From DAOTZU01 sp034433995 (lineage in GTDB: Bacteria; Chloroflexota; Anaerolineae; UBA1429), in assembly GCA_034433995.1 (NCBI GenBank), contig DAOTZU010000026.1:1-25244 (forward strand): DNA of 25,244 nt. Direction: 5' to 3'. The translations under genes and the position numbers were made by a program. Positions 14,905-23,210 of this stretch are shown here, piece by piece. The notes beneath the pieces were generated by a model that saw only the letters and a program-made list of their open reading frames with translations, had not been told where the DNA came from and made no database searches. The stretch's first letter is position 1. Each line of letters starts with the position of its first letter.

Positions 14905-15984
14905 ATGAACAAGATGCTACGGCGACGTGAGTTCATCTCCGGCCTGGCCCTCCTGGGATTCGGCGCGGCCCTGGCCGGCTGCGCCCCCCAATCCCCTCAG
15001 GTGAGCGAGCCAACGACCTCCCCCACCACCGCGCCGACGGCCGAGCCGACCAAGCCCGCCGTGCTAGCCACCCCGGCCCCCACGGCAACAAGGCAACCGC
15101 CGGCCCCAGCGACGGCAACCACCGCGCCCACGGCCACCAGCCGGCCCGCGGCCACCGCCGCAGCTTCTGGCAGCGAGGCGGCATACCTGGCCGTCGTCCG
15201 CGGCGCCAGCCCCGAGGCCATCACCATGCGGGCCATCGCCGCCATCGGCGGGATCGAGCGCTTTGTGAAAAAGGGCTATGATGTGATCATCAAACCCAAT
15301 ATCTGCAACGCCAATAATGGCCCCGAATACGCCTCCACCACCAACCCTGAGGTAGTGGCCACCTTGGTCAAGCTCTGTCTGGGGGCGGGCGCCAAGCGGG
15401 TGCGGGTGATGGATTACCCCTTTGCCGGCACGGCCCAGGCGGCCTATGCCCGTTCGGGCATCGAGGCGGCCGTCAAGGCGGCGGGCGGTGAGATGGAGGT
15501 GATGGCCGCCATGCGCTTTGTGGAGACGCCCATCCCCGCCGGGGTGGACCTGAAATCTTGGATGATCTATGAGCCGGTGCTGAAGGCCGACCTCGTCATC
15601 AACGTGCCCATCGCCAAACACCACGGGTTGGCCCGGCTGACCCTGGCGGGCAAGAACCTCATGGGCGTCATCCAAGACCGCGGCTCCATCCATCGCAACC
15701 TGGGCCAGCGCATCGCCGATCTGACCTCGGTGATCCGCCCACAGTTGACCGTGGTGGATGCCGTGCGCATGCTCATGGCCAACGGCCCCACCGGCGGCAA
15801 CCTGGCCGACGTGAAGCAGGCCAACACGGTGATCGCCAGCGCCGATCTCGTCGCCGCCGATGCTTACGCCACCACCCTCTTTGGCCTAAAGCCGGAGGAG
15901 ATCTCGTATGTGGCCGCCTCGGCCAAAATGGGCCTGGGCACTATGGATCTGCAGAGCATCAAGATCGTCGAGCTGAGCATCTAA
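14905..15984 (+). CDS. DUF362-domain lipoprotein
   Basis: The 359-residue protein begins with a basic MNKMLRRREF stretch, a hydrophobic run and LAGC (Cys at residue 26), a lipobox; the RRREFISG pattern also resembles a twin-arginine signal. It is therefore probably exported and lipid-anchored. Residues about 30-90 are a Pro/Thr/Ala-rich linker. The rest is a DUF362 (PF04015) domain: GYDVIIKPNICNANN near residue 125, AKRVRVMDYPFAGT near 162, INVPIAKHHGLARLTLAGKNLMGVIQDRGSIHRN near 231 and VIRPQLTVVDAVRML near 277. The function of DUF362 is not established; members often sit beside ferredoxin-type proteins. No Fe-S cysteines are present here. AAAGGTGAT at 14891-14899 is the ribosome site. The next gene follows after four bases. 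Confidence 0.9.
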   Translation: MNKMLRRREFISGLALLGFGAALAGCAPQSPQVSEPTTSPTTAPTAEPTKPAVLATPAPTATRQPPAPATATTAPTATSRPAATAAASGSEAAYLAVVRGASPEAITMRAIAAIGGIERFVKKGYDVIIKPNICNANNGPEYASTTNPEVVATLVKLCLGAGAKRVRVMDYPFAGTAQAAYARSGIEAAVKAAGGEMEVMAAMRFVETPIPAGVDLKSWMIYEPVLKADLVINVPIAKHHGLARLTLAGKNLMGVIQDRGSIHRNLGQRIADLTSVIRPQLTVVDAVRMLMANGPTGGNLADVKQANTVIASADLVAADAYATTLFGLKPEEISYVAASAKMGLGTMDLQSIKIVELSI

Positions 15985-15988
15985 GACC

Positions 15989-17497
15989 ATGAACATCACC
16001 TCTTGGCGGCGCGCACGGCAGATCGTTCAAGCTCTGTCCTTCGCCCTGTTCCTCGCCTTGGTGGTCTACACCCTGCGCGATGGCCCGGCCTTGCGCGCGG
16101 ATGCCCTGTTGCGCCTGGACCCCCTGGCCGCGTTGGCCGCCATGTTGGCCGGCCGGCGCTGGTTGGCGCGCTTTATCCCCGCCTTGGTGGTGCTAGCGGC
16201 GACCTTGGTCTTGGGGCGTTTCTGGTGCGGCTGGCTGTGTCCCTTGGGCACCCTCATAGATTGGACCGCCCCGCGCCGCCCCCGCTCCAAAACGCCCGCG
16301 CCGCGCTGGCAGGCGGCCAAGTATGTCTTGCTCTTGACCATCCTTTTCGCGGCGCTGTGGGGCAATCTGACGTTGCTCATCCTCGATCCGCTGACGATTT
16401 TCGTGCGCAGTGTGGCCACCCTGGTTCTGCCCAGCCTCACCTGGGTTGTCACCCAAGCAGAGATCGCCCTCTATCGCCTCGGTTTCTTGCGGGGCGCGTT
16501 GGATGGGGTAGAGACGCTCCTCCGGGGGACGCTCCTGAGCAACGAGCAGCCCCACTACGGCGGCGTTCTGCTTTTGGCGGTGGTCTTGGGGGGCGTCTTG
16601 GCGCTGAACCTGGTGGCCCGGCGCGGGTGGTGTCGCTATCTCTGCCCTTTGGGCGGGCTACTGGGCCTTGTGGCCAAGGCCTCCTGGCTCAAGCGCCGGG
16701 TCTCGGCGGAGTGTAGCCGGTGCAACCGCTGCGCCCGGGAATGCCGCATGGGCGCCATCGAGCCGAGCAAGGACTATGCCAGCGATAGCGGCGAATGCAT
16801 TCTCTGCCTGGATTGCGCCGTGGATTGCCCCACCAAGGCCATCTCCTTCGCCGGCGCATGGCGGCTGGATACGGGCTGGCCCTACGACCCTCAACGGCGC
16901 CATGTGTTGGGCGCCCTGTGCGCGAGCGTCGGAGCGCTGGCGCTGGTCAAGCTCTCGCCGCGCAGCCACCATCCCGACCCCCATCGTCTGCGCCCGCCGG
17001 GGGCCAAGGAGAAAACCCTCCTCGCGGCGTGCATCCGTTGCGGGGCGTGCCTGCGCGTCTGCCCCACCCACGGCCTGCAGCCCGCCCTCACCGAGGCGGG
17101 CTTGGAGGGGCTGTGGACGCCCATCCTGGTGCCGCGCCTGGGCCAATGCGATTACGCCTGCACCGCCTGCGGCGAGGTCTGCCCCACGGGGGCCATCCCG
17201 CGGCTTTCCTTGGCAGAAAAACGCCTCACGCCCATCGGCAAGGCTTATGTAAACACCCAAATCTGCATCCCCTGGTCGGGTCGGGGAGATTGCATCGTCT
17301 GCGAAGAGATGTGCCCTTTGCCCCAGAAGGCCATCGTCCTGGCCGAGCATCGCGCCGAACGCCCACACGACGCGCCGCGCACGTATCTGGCACCGGTGGT
17401 GCTCCACGATCTTTGCATCGGCTGCGGCCTCTGCGAGCAGAAATGCCCGGTGAAGGGGGAGGCGGCCATCCGGGTGGTGGTGGACCCCATGTCCTAA
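15989..17497 (+). CDS. NapH/NapG-like membrane polyferredoxin (fusion)
   Basis: The 502-residue protein joins two parts. The first (about residues 1-235) has several membrane helices and the two NapH/MauN-family motifs GRFWCGWLCPLG (Cys80, Cys84) and RGWCRYLCPLGG. It is followed by two 4Fe-4S sites (Cys242/245/248/252 and Cys270/273/276/280). Residues 303-321 (RRHVLGALCASVGALALVK) look like the twin-arginine or anchor segment that starts NapG. Four more 4Fe-4S sites follow (from Cys348, 387, 426 and 476), the fifth with a long first spacing (CIPW then CIVCEEMCP). In total 24 cluster cysteines. Such proteins carry electrons between quinol and a soluble or exported enzyme; the partner is unknown. 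It is probably cotranscribed with the DUF362 lipoprotein. Not a true NapH, as no nitrate reductase is nearby. Confidence 0.85.
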   Translation: MNITSWRRARQIVQALSFALFLALVVYTLRDGPALRADALLRLDPLAALAAMLAGRRWLARFIPALVVLAATLVLGRFWCGWLCPLGTLIDWTAPRRPRSKTPAPRWQAAKYVLLLTILFAALWGNLTLLILDPLTIFVRSVATLVLPSLTWVVTQAEIALYRLGFLRGALDGVETLLRGTLLSNEQPHYGGVLLLAVVLGGVLALNLVARRGWCRYLCPLGGLLGLVAKASWLKRRVSAECSRCNRCARECRMGAIEPSKDYASDSGECILCLDCAVDCPTKAISFAGAWRLDTGWPYDPQRRHVLGALCASVGALALVKLSPRSHHPDPHRLRPPGAKEKTLLAACIRCGACLRVCPTHGLQPALTEAGLEGLWTPILVPRLGQCDYACTACGEVCPTGAIPRLSLAEKRLTPIGKAYVNTQICIPWSGRGDCIVCEEMCPLPQKAIVLAEHRAERPHDAPRTYLAPVVLHDLCIGCGLCEQKCPVKGEAAIRVVVDPMS

Positions 17498-17502
17498 ACA
17501 AA

Positions 17503-17535
17503 AGACCTGTCAGGTGTGTCACACCTGACAGGTCT
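17503..17535 (-). terminator. Hairpin terminator between convergent pheT and the iron-sulfur gene
   Basis: AGACCTGTCAGGTGTG (17503-17518) and its exact reverse complement (17520-17535) are separated by one base. On the minus strand it is followed by TTTTGTTT, so it can end the pheST transcript, which stops at 17548; for the plus strand there is no T run but the hairpin lies six bases after that stop. The perfect long arms resemble dispersed repeat units as well as a terminator. Confidence 0.8.
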
Positions 17536-17547
17536 CTCCAGATCACA

Positions 17548-20016
17548 TTACCCCCGCAGTTGCGCGCCAAAGGCCTGCTGTAGCCGCCTCACGATGCGGT
17601 CGCGCTGTTCGTTGGCCTCCTCGCTGGTCAAGGTGCGGTCGGGGGCCTGGAAGGTCAGGCGGTAGGCCAGGCTCTTTTTCCCTGCGCCGATCTGCTCGCC
17701 GCGATACACATCAAAGAGCACAGCATCCACCAAGAGCGCCCCTCCCGCTTCGCGCAGGGCGGCCATCAGCGAGTCGGCGGGCACGTCCTCATCCACCACC
17801 AGCGCCAAATCCAGCTTGAGGGCCGGCATGGGCGAGATGGGCCGGAAGGGACGGGCCACGTTCGCCGCGGCCAGCAATTTATCCAGATCCAGCTCCGCCA
17901 GGCACACCCGCCCCGCGGGCAGGTCGAAATGCGCGCGCACCAGGGGATGCACCTCGCCCAAAACCCCTAGGCCGGTTTCACCCAAGCGCAGCTCGGCCAC
18001 CCGGCCGGGGTGGAAGGTCTCGTGCTCGGTGGGGATAAAGGCGGCCTCGGCGATGCCCAGCCGGGCGCACAAGGTCTCCACAACGCCTTTGAGGTCATAG
18101 AAATCCATCTCGGCGTCCTCGTTGGTCAGCCAGGAGCGCTCCTCTCGCGGGCCTGCCAGGGCAATGCTCAGCCGGCGCGGCTCCTGCGGCAGGGCCTGGC
18201 CCTCCACCGGCAAGTACACCCGGGCCAGCTCAAAGACGGCCACCCGTTCCACGAAACGCAGGTTCCGGGCCACCGTCTCCAAGGTGGTGTTCAGCAAGGT
18301 GGTACGCAGATACTCGTGCTCGCGGCTGAGGGGGTTGGCCAGCTTGAGGTAGTGGTCCGGATCGGGCGGAAGCTTGGCGGGGTTCAACCGGGCCACGCTC
18401 TCCAGGCTGGTCAGCGAATAGGTGATGATCTCCGTCAGCCCGCAACCCACCAGGATCTGGCGCACCCGCTGTTCCAGCTCCAAATCCAGATTGCGCCGCT
18501 GGGGCGGGATCTCGTCGGCCAGGATGGTGGTGGGCAACCTATCGTAACCGTAAAGGCGGGCCAGCTCCTCGATGAGGTCGGCGGGGATGCTCACATCCAG
18601 GCGGAAGCTGGGCACCGTGGCCCGCACCGTCGGCCGGGGCTCGGCGATGAGCCGGCAGGCGAACCCCAGCCGCTCCAACATGCTCAGGATCTCCCCCGGC
18701 GCCAAGGCGATCCCCAGCCACCGCTCCACCTCACTCACCGGGAGGTCAATCACCTTGGTGGGGAGCGGGGCGGGGTAAGCGTCGGCGAACCCCTGGGCCA
18801 CCACGCCGCCGGCCAGCTCGCGCATCAGCTCCGCGGCGCGCCTAAGGGCCACCAAGGTCAACTCGGGATCCACTCCCTTGCCAAAGCGTTGCGCCGCCTC
18901 GCTGGGGATGCGCAGGGCCGCCGAGGTGCGCCGGATGCTGATGTTGTTAAAGTTGGCCGCCTCCAACAGGATATCCTGGGTGGCCTCCGTCACCTCGCTC
19001 TCCAGGCCGCCCATGACGCCGGCCACCGCCACAGGGCCGCCACCATCGGTGATGAGGAGCATCTCCTGGGTGCAAGTCCGCTCCACGCCATCCAACGTGG
19101 CCATCCTTTCCCCCTCTTGGGCGCGGCGCACGATGATAGCCGGCGGGCCACCGGGCACCCTGGGGCGCAGGCGGCGATAATCAAAGGCATGGAGCGGCTG
19201 GCCCCATTCCAGCATGACGTAATTGGTGATATCCACAATGTTGTTGATGGGGCGCATGCCGGCCAAGGTCAAACGCCGCTGCATCCACTGGGGCGAGGGG
19301 CCGATCTTGACCCCCTTGATCAGCGCCGCGCTGTAACGCGGGCAAAGATCCGGATCGGCGATGGCCACCTCCACCTGGCCGGCGATGGGCGCGCCCTCGG
19401 CCCGCAGCGTTGGCTCGGCCAGGAGCAGCTCGCTGCCGGTGAGGGCGGCCACCTCACGGGCCACCCCCACTAGAGAGTAGCAGCGGGCCAGGTTGGGCGT
19501 CAGGTCCAATTCCAAGACCACATCGCCCCAATACTCCACCAAGGGCATCCCCACAGGCGCATCGTCGGGCAGGATGACGATGCCGGTGTGCTCATCGGAG
19601 AGGCCCAGCTCCTTCTCCGAGCAGACCATCCCTTCCGAGACGACGCCACGGATCTTGCTGCGCTTCAATGTCTGGTATTTCAACGTCTCGGCGTAAGGAT
19701 CCACCAAGCGGGCGCCCACCGTGGCAAAGACGACCTTTTGGCCGCGATCGCCCACCCGCAGGTTGGGCGCGCCGGTGACCACCTCCAAAGGCGCCCCGCG
19801 GCCATAATCCACTGTCACCAACACCAGGCGATCGGCGTTGGGGTGCGGCCGCACGCCGAGGACCTGGCCGATGACGATCTTGTCGGGGTCCCAGTTAGCG
19901 CCGATTCGCTCAACGCCGGCCACCTCAATGCCGCCCCAGGTGAGCCGTTCCACCAACTCCTCAAGGGAGACCTGGATCCGCACATATTCCCGCAACCAAC
20001 TGAGGGGGATGCGCAT
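17548..20016 (-). CDS. pheT: Phenylalanyl-tRNA synthetase beta subunit
   Basis: PheT is the larger subunit of the alpha2beta2 synthetase that charges tRNA-Phe; it binds tRNA and edits mischarged Tyr. The 822 residues show the expected order: MRIPLSWLREYV start, an OB-fold tRNA-binding domain (GQVLGVRPHPNADRLVLVTVD near residue 50), MVCSEKELGLSDEHTGI, B3/B4 editing domain (INNIVDITNYVMLEWGQPLHAFD near 250, GVMGGLESEVTEAT near 330), B5 domain (RFGKGVDPELT near 385), a catalytic-like core and a C-terminal ferredoxin-fold anticodon-binding domain (SPMPALKLDLALVVDEDVP; KKSLAYRLTFQAPDRTLTSEEAN). Length is typical. GGAGG lies about 11 bases upstream of the ATG. It follows pheS by 65 bases and is regulated with it by the upstream T-box. 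Confidence 0.97.
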   Translation of the reverse strand: MRIPLSWLREYVRIQVSLEELVERLTWGGIEVAGVERIGANWDPDKIVIGQVLGVRPHPNADRLVLVTVDYGRGAPLEVVTGAPNLRVGDRGQKVVFATVGARLVDPYAETLKYQTLKRSKIRGVVSEGMVCSEKELGLSDEHTGIVILPDDAPVGMPLVEYWGDVVLELDLTPNLARCYSLVGVAREVAALTGSELLLAEPTLRAEGAPIAGQVEVAIADPDLCPRYSAALIKGVKIGPSPQWMQRRLTLAGMRPINNIVDITNYVMLEWGQPLHAFDYRRLRPRVPGGPPAIIVRRAQEGERMATLDGVERTCTQEMLLITDGGGPVAVAGVMGGLESEVTEATQDILLEAANFNNISIRRTSAALRIPSEAAQRFGKGVDPELTLVALRRAAELMRELAGGVVAQGFADAYPAPLPTKVIDLPVSEVERWLGIALAPGEILSMLERLGFACRLIAEPRPTVRATVPSFRLDVSIPADLIEELARLYGYDRLPTTILADEIPPQRRNLDLELEQRVRQILVGCGLTEIITYSLTSLESVARLNPAKLPPDPDHYLKLANPLSREHEYLRTTLLNTTLETVARNLRFVERVAVFELARVYLPVEGQALPQEPRRLSIALAGPREERSWLTNEDAEMDFYDLKGVVETLCARLGIAEAAFIPTEHETFHPGRVAELRLGETGLGVLGEVHPLVRAHFDLPAGRVCLAELDLDKLLAAANVARPFRPISPMPALKLDLALVVDEDVPADSLMAALREAGGALLVDAVLFDVYRGEQIGAGKKSLAYRLTFQAPDRTLTSEEANEQRDRIVRRLQQAFGAQLRG

Positions 20017-20081
20017 GGGCTAAATGACCTCCATCTCGTGTCAACTTGTCCTTCTCGGCGTGAGCCCGAAGGATGCACCGT

Positions 20082-21110
20082 TCAGGCGAATTGCTGTAAA
20101 AAGCGCAGGTCGTTATTGAAAAAGAGACGGATATCGGTGATGCCATATTTCAGCATGGCGATGCGCTCCGGGCCCATGCCAAAGGCGAACCCGCTGAACT
20201 CGGCCGGGTCGTAACCGCCATTACGCAACACCTGGGGATGGACCATCCCGGCCCCCAGAATCTCCAGCCAACCCGAATATTTGCAGACGGAGCACCCCTT
20301 GCCACCACAGAGGATGCAATCCATGTCCGCCTCGGCGCTGGGCTCGGTGAAGGGGAAATAGCTGGGCCGGAAGCGCAGCCGCCGGTTGGGGCCGAACATC
20401 AACCGGGCAAAGTTGACCAGCACACCCTTCAGATCGGCCATGGTCACGCGCCGCCCCACGGCCAGGCCCTCCACCTGGTGGAACATCATCTCGTGGCGCG
20501 CCGTCACCTGCTCATAGCGGTAACATTTGCCCGGCAGGATGACGCGGAACGGCCGAGGATAATACTGCCGCATGGCGTGGATCTGCCCCGGCGAGGTGTG
20601 GGTGCGCAACAACACGCCGGGCCGGGTGGTATAGAAGGTGCTCCACATATCGCGAGCCGGGTGGTCGGGCGGCAGGTTAAGGAGCTGAAAGTTGGTGATG
20701 TCGTCCTCCACCTCCCGCGATTGCAACACCTCGAAACCCATCTGGCGAAAGATATCATAGATCTCGTACAGCACCTGGGTGCTGATGTGCAGATGCCCCA
20801 ACCCTTGGGGCCGGCCGGGCAGGCGCACATCCAACGCGCCACGAGCCAACTCCTGAGCCATGGCCTCCTGGCGCAGGACCTCGGCGCGCTGGGCAAAGGC
20901 CTGCTCCAACGCCTCTTTGAGCTCGTTGGCCAGCCGCCCCACCACGGGCCGCTCATCGGGGGGCAATTGCCCCAGCCCGCGCAGGAGCAAGGTCAGCGCG
21001 CCCTTCTTGCCCAAATAGGCCACCCGCCAGGCCTCCAAGGCCTGAGCATCGGTGGCGGCCTCCAGTTCGCGTCGCGCCTGTTGCTCCAAGCGTTCCAGTT
21101 CCTCGCGCAT
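20082..21110 (-). CDS. pheS: Phenylalanyl-tRNA synthetase alpha subunit
   Basis: PheS is the catalytic subunit of phenylalanyl-tRNA synthetase. The 342-residue protein has an N-terminal coiled-coil arm (residues 1-90) and the class II core: LHISTQVLYEIYDIFRQMGFEV near residue 106, LLRTHTSPGQIHAM near 169 (motif 2 region with CYRYEQVTARHEMMFHQVEG), YFPFTEPSAEADM near 256 and motif 3 GFAFGMGPERIAMLKYGITDIR near 308. A CILCGGKGCSVC insertion near residue 270 is common in one branch of PheS. The ATG at 21110 has GGAGGAC directly upstream, between it and the T-box terminator. Length is normal (about 340). Confidence 0.97.
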   Translation of the reverse strand: MREELERLEQQARRELEAATDAQALEAWRVAYLGKKGALTLLLRGLGQLPPDERPVVGRLANELKEALEQAFAQRAEVLRQEAMAQELARGALDVRLPGRPQGLGHLHISTQVLYEIYDIFRQMGFEVLQSREVEDDITNFQLLNLPPDHPARDMWSTFYTTRPGVLLRTHTSPGQIHAMRQYYPRPFRVILPGKCYRYEQVTARHEMMFHQVEGLAVGRRVTMADLKGVLVNFARLMFGPNRRLRFRPSYFPFTEPSAEADMDCILCGGKGCSVCKYSGWLEILGAGMVHPQVLRNGGYDPAEFSGFAFGMGPERIAMLKYGITDIRLFFNNDLRFLQQFA

Positions 21111-21129
21111 CGCCGTCCTCCTTCAGCAC

Positions 21130-21170
21130 AAATAAAAACGGCTGCAACCCAAGGGACGAAGTTGCAGCCG
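21130..21170 (-). terminator. Intrinsic terminator of the pheST T-box
   Basis: On the minus strand CGGCTGCAAC (21170-21161) pairs with GTTGCAGCCG (21148-21139), 10 bp, followed by TTTTTATTT (21138-21130). Its loop contains the CGTCCCT segment that instead pairs with the T-box sequence in the antiterminator, so the two structures exclude each other. Confidence 0.92.
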
Positions 21171-21421
21171 CACTCCGCGGTACCACCCTCATTGGCCCCT
21201 ATTCCAGGGCCCGCTCACCTCGGCGGCCCGCCCACAAGGCGGGATGGCCGAGCGCCCGCATAACGGTGGGCCACCGGAGCAACCTACCATCCTCGAACCT
21301 GGCCGAGGACTTCAGCCGTCGGCTCCAGAGCGAACCTCAGTGGGCCGTTGCCGAGGGGACTCGCAGTCGACGATCCCCTCTCCCTGATGGCCGCCTCCCA
21401 CCCAATCTCTCCTTCGCAGCC
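21130..21421 (-). ncRNA. T-box riboswitch, Phe specifier, in front of pheS
   Basis: The minus strand carries the T-box core AGGGTGGTACCGCGG (21191-21177 region), followed by CGTCCCT (21158-21152) that closes the antiterminator. The UGGU bulge fits the A73-CCA end expected for tRNA-Phe. Stem I can be folded: base GGCT (21421-21418) with AGCC, AGAG (21410-21407) with CTCT (21330-21327), then an upper helix GTGGG with CCCAC, and a distal GAGGGGA/TCCCCTC helix. The 3' strand of the specifier loop ends TTC (21334-21332) followed by G, the place and context of a specifier codon; TTC is Phe. Uncharged tRNA-Phe should stabilise the antiterminator and let pheST be transcribed. Confidence 0.93.
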
Positions 21422-21439
21422 TTTGCGTGTATCACCACA

Positions 21440-21468
21440 AGTATACCCTGGGCCGGGGTGGGTGTCAA
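21440..21468 (-). promoter_or_regulatory. Promoter of pheST
   Basis: On the minus strand TTGACA (21468-21463) and TATACT (21445-21440) are exactly 17 bases apart. The predicted start near 21433 is about 12 bases before the base of T-box stem I. Confidence 0.8.
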
Positions 21469-21503
21469 GTTGGGTGGTGTTTGTGTTGGGCATCCAGGCC
21501 CGC

Positions 21504-21532
21504 TTGGCCTGGGGCCGCTCCTCGAGTATAAT
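21504..21532 (+). promoter_or_regulatory. Predicted promoter for the gene at 21759
   Basis: TTGGCC (21504-21509) and a perfect TATAAT (21527-21532) are 17 bases apart. It diverges from the pheST promoter with about 35 bases between the -35 boxes. A start near 21539 leaves an unusually long leader of about 220 bases. In that leader are the palindrome GCGATATCGC (21551-21560), GTTCG/CGAAC arms (21561-21565, 21576-21580) and a 9-bp inverted repeat ATGGTGGGC/GCCCACCAT (21597-21605, 21656-21664). Confidence 0.6.
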
Positions 21533-21758
21533 CATCCGCAGCACTGAGAGGCGATATCGCGTTCGCCGAGGATATCGAACAAGGGGCCTGGCCGCCATGG
21601 TGGGCGCTTATACCGCTTCCCGTAATGCGCCAAGCCACGGATAGCTCGTAGCCTTGCCCACCATCGGCTAGAATCCGGCGGCTCTGCCCAAGCCCGCGAC
21701 GCAGGCTTCTCGCAGCACTGATCGCTGACGGCTGATAGCTACTTCCCAAGGAGGCAAA

Positions 21759-23210
21759 ATGGAGACCACCGGCAACACGTCCACCTTCGGCCAACGTCGC
21801 ATCTGTTATGTAAACTTTGCCGAGCATCTGTTGAACGCCTACAACCCCAACATGTTCTATCCCGGCTTGCCGCACCGCTGGAGCGATGAGGATTGGTTTC
21901 ATTTCATCGACATGATCGCCTCTTTTGGCTTTAACGTTTTCGAATTTTGGTTGGTGCCCCGGCTCTTTTCCCCCAAAGCTTTGGAGAGCGATTACGGCCG
22001 CGAGTTCGCCCGCCAGATGAACGCGGTCATCGCCCACGCCCACGGGCGCGGCGTGGCGGTGGAGCTTTTGGCCGGCCTCGTCACCGTGGGCGACGAATGG
22101 CACACCCATTGCCCCCACGTGCCCGCAGAGTGGCAAGAGGTACTCCGCCTGTGGGATGCGTGGACGCGGTGGCTGCCCGACTTGGACATCATCGGCATCT
22201 TCCCCGGCGATCCGGGCGGCTGCTCGCGCAATGGCTGCACCCACGAGACCTACATCGACGGCGCCCTGACCGTGGCCGAGCTGGCCAGGCGCAACAACCC
22301 CCGCGTCGAGATCGAGTTGGGCACCTGGGGGCCGCCCATCTTTGCCTGGGGGATCATCGAGGGCCCTCCGGGCTGGCAGGGTGAGTTCCTCCCCGCCTAC
22401 CAGCATACGGCCTGGCGTTTCGACAAGGGCCGCGCCGAGGCGGCCATGACCTATCTCCTCAAGCGTTTGCCCCAATTTCCGGCCGAGACCTCGGTGGCCA
22501 TCAACCTGGGTTTTAACCCCGACGGCAACCCCGTGGGTGACCAGGACGCCCGCCCCTGGGCGCGGGAGATCGCCAAGACCCACCGCATCCTCACCTGGGA
22601 TTACAGCCTCACGGAGGGCGAAAACGCCATCTATCCCCACTATCGCTTCCAGCGCCTCTTGGCCCGGCGGCGCGAGGAGCGCGAGGCGGCGCCCTACTCT
22701 GGCGGCATCGCCTACACCATGACGCCCATGCTGAACCAGCTCTCCCTTTACGTCTCGGCCCAATCCTTCCTGAACCCCGATGGCGACCACGTCACCATCG
22801 TGGGTGATTTCTTGGAGCGCCTGCTGGGCCCCCAAGGACGGGAGGTGACGCCCTATTTGCCCCTTTTTGAGCTTGTCCCGGATTGGGGCCATTACAGCGA
22901 GATCACCCTCTCCCGGCAAGCCTATCACGCCAAGATGCAAGAGCTGGCCGCCCTCTTGCGCGCTCTGCAGGGCCAGGTCCGGGAAGATCTGCCCTTCCAT
23001 CCGCAGCCCGGCCGTTACGTGGCCGAGCTGCTCTCCTGGGCCGAGTTGTTCGCCGCCCTTTCGGCCCCCGCGCCCGACTATGAGGCCCTGCGCCGCCATT
23101 ATTGGCAAAAGGTTTACGCCATCTATGACCACCTGCCCACCCATGTGGATCCCCGTCCCCACATGGCCACGGACAAGTTGATCAACTATTTTCGCGACCA
23201 ATTCAAATAG
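21759..23210 (+). CDS. Uncharacterised protein, possible TIM-barrel glycoside-hydrolase-like enzyme
   Basis: I do not recognise this 483-residue family with confidence. It has no signal peptide or membrane span. The N-terminal two thirds read like a (beta/alpha)8 barrel: a strand-helix start (RICYVNFAEHLLNAYNPNMFYPG), SFGFNVFEFWLVPRLF near residue 54, HAHGRGVAVELLAGLVTVGDEWH near 92, DLDIIGIFPGDPGGCSRNGC near 140, NPRVEIELGTWGPP near 182 and HRILTWDYSLTEGENAIYPHY near 277, with many conserved-looking Trp, His, Asp and Glu residues of the sort lining sugar-binding clefts. The last third is helical. The GDPGGC segment followed by Cys recalls some uncharacterised glycosidase-like proteins, but this is inference. 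AAGGAGG at 21748-21754 is a strong ribosome site. It is alone in its transcription unit, or read on into murJ. Confidence 0.6.
   Translation: METTGNTSTFGQRRICYVNFAEHLLNAYNPNMFYPGLPHRWSDEDWFHFIDMIASFGFNVFEFWLVPRLFSPKALESDYGREFARQMNAVIAHAHGRGVAVELLAGLVTVGDEWHTHCPHVPAEWQEVLRLWDAWTRWLPDLDIIGIFPGDPGGCSRNGCTHETYIDGALTVAELARRNNPRVEIELGTWGPPIFAWGIIEGPPGWQGEFLPAYQHTAWRFDKGRAEAAMTYLLKRLPQFPAETSVAINLGFNPDGNPVGDQDARPWAREIAKTHRILTWDYSLTEGENAIYPHYRFQRLLARRREEREAAPYSGGIAYTMTPMLNQLSLYVSAQSFLNPDGDHVTIVGDFLERLLGPQGREVTPYLPLFELVPDWGHYSEITLSRQAYHAKMQELAALLRALQGQVREDLPFHPQPGRYVAELLSWAELFAALSAPAPDYEALRRHYWQKVYAIYDHLPTHVDPRPHMATDKLINYFRDQFK

Noticed and set aside
15989..17497. A true nitrate-reductase NapH or NapG gene
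   Set aside because: No NapA, NapB or other nitrate reductase subunit is in the window, and the fusion has more clusters than either.
18010..19473. A 487-residue open frame on the plus strand inside pheT
   Set aside because: It is antisense to conserved pheT sequence, and its Gly/His/Gln/Leu-rich translation is typical of antisense frames in GC-rich genes; no domain is visible.
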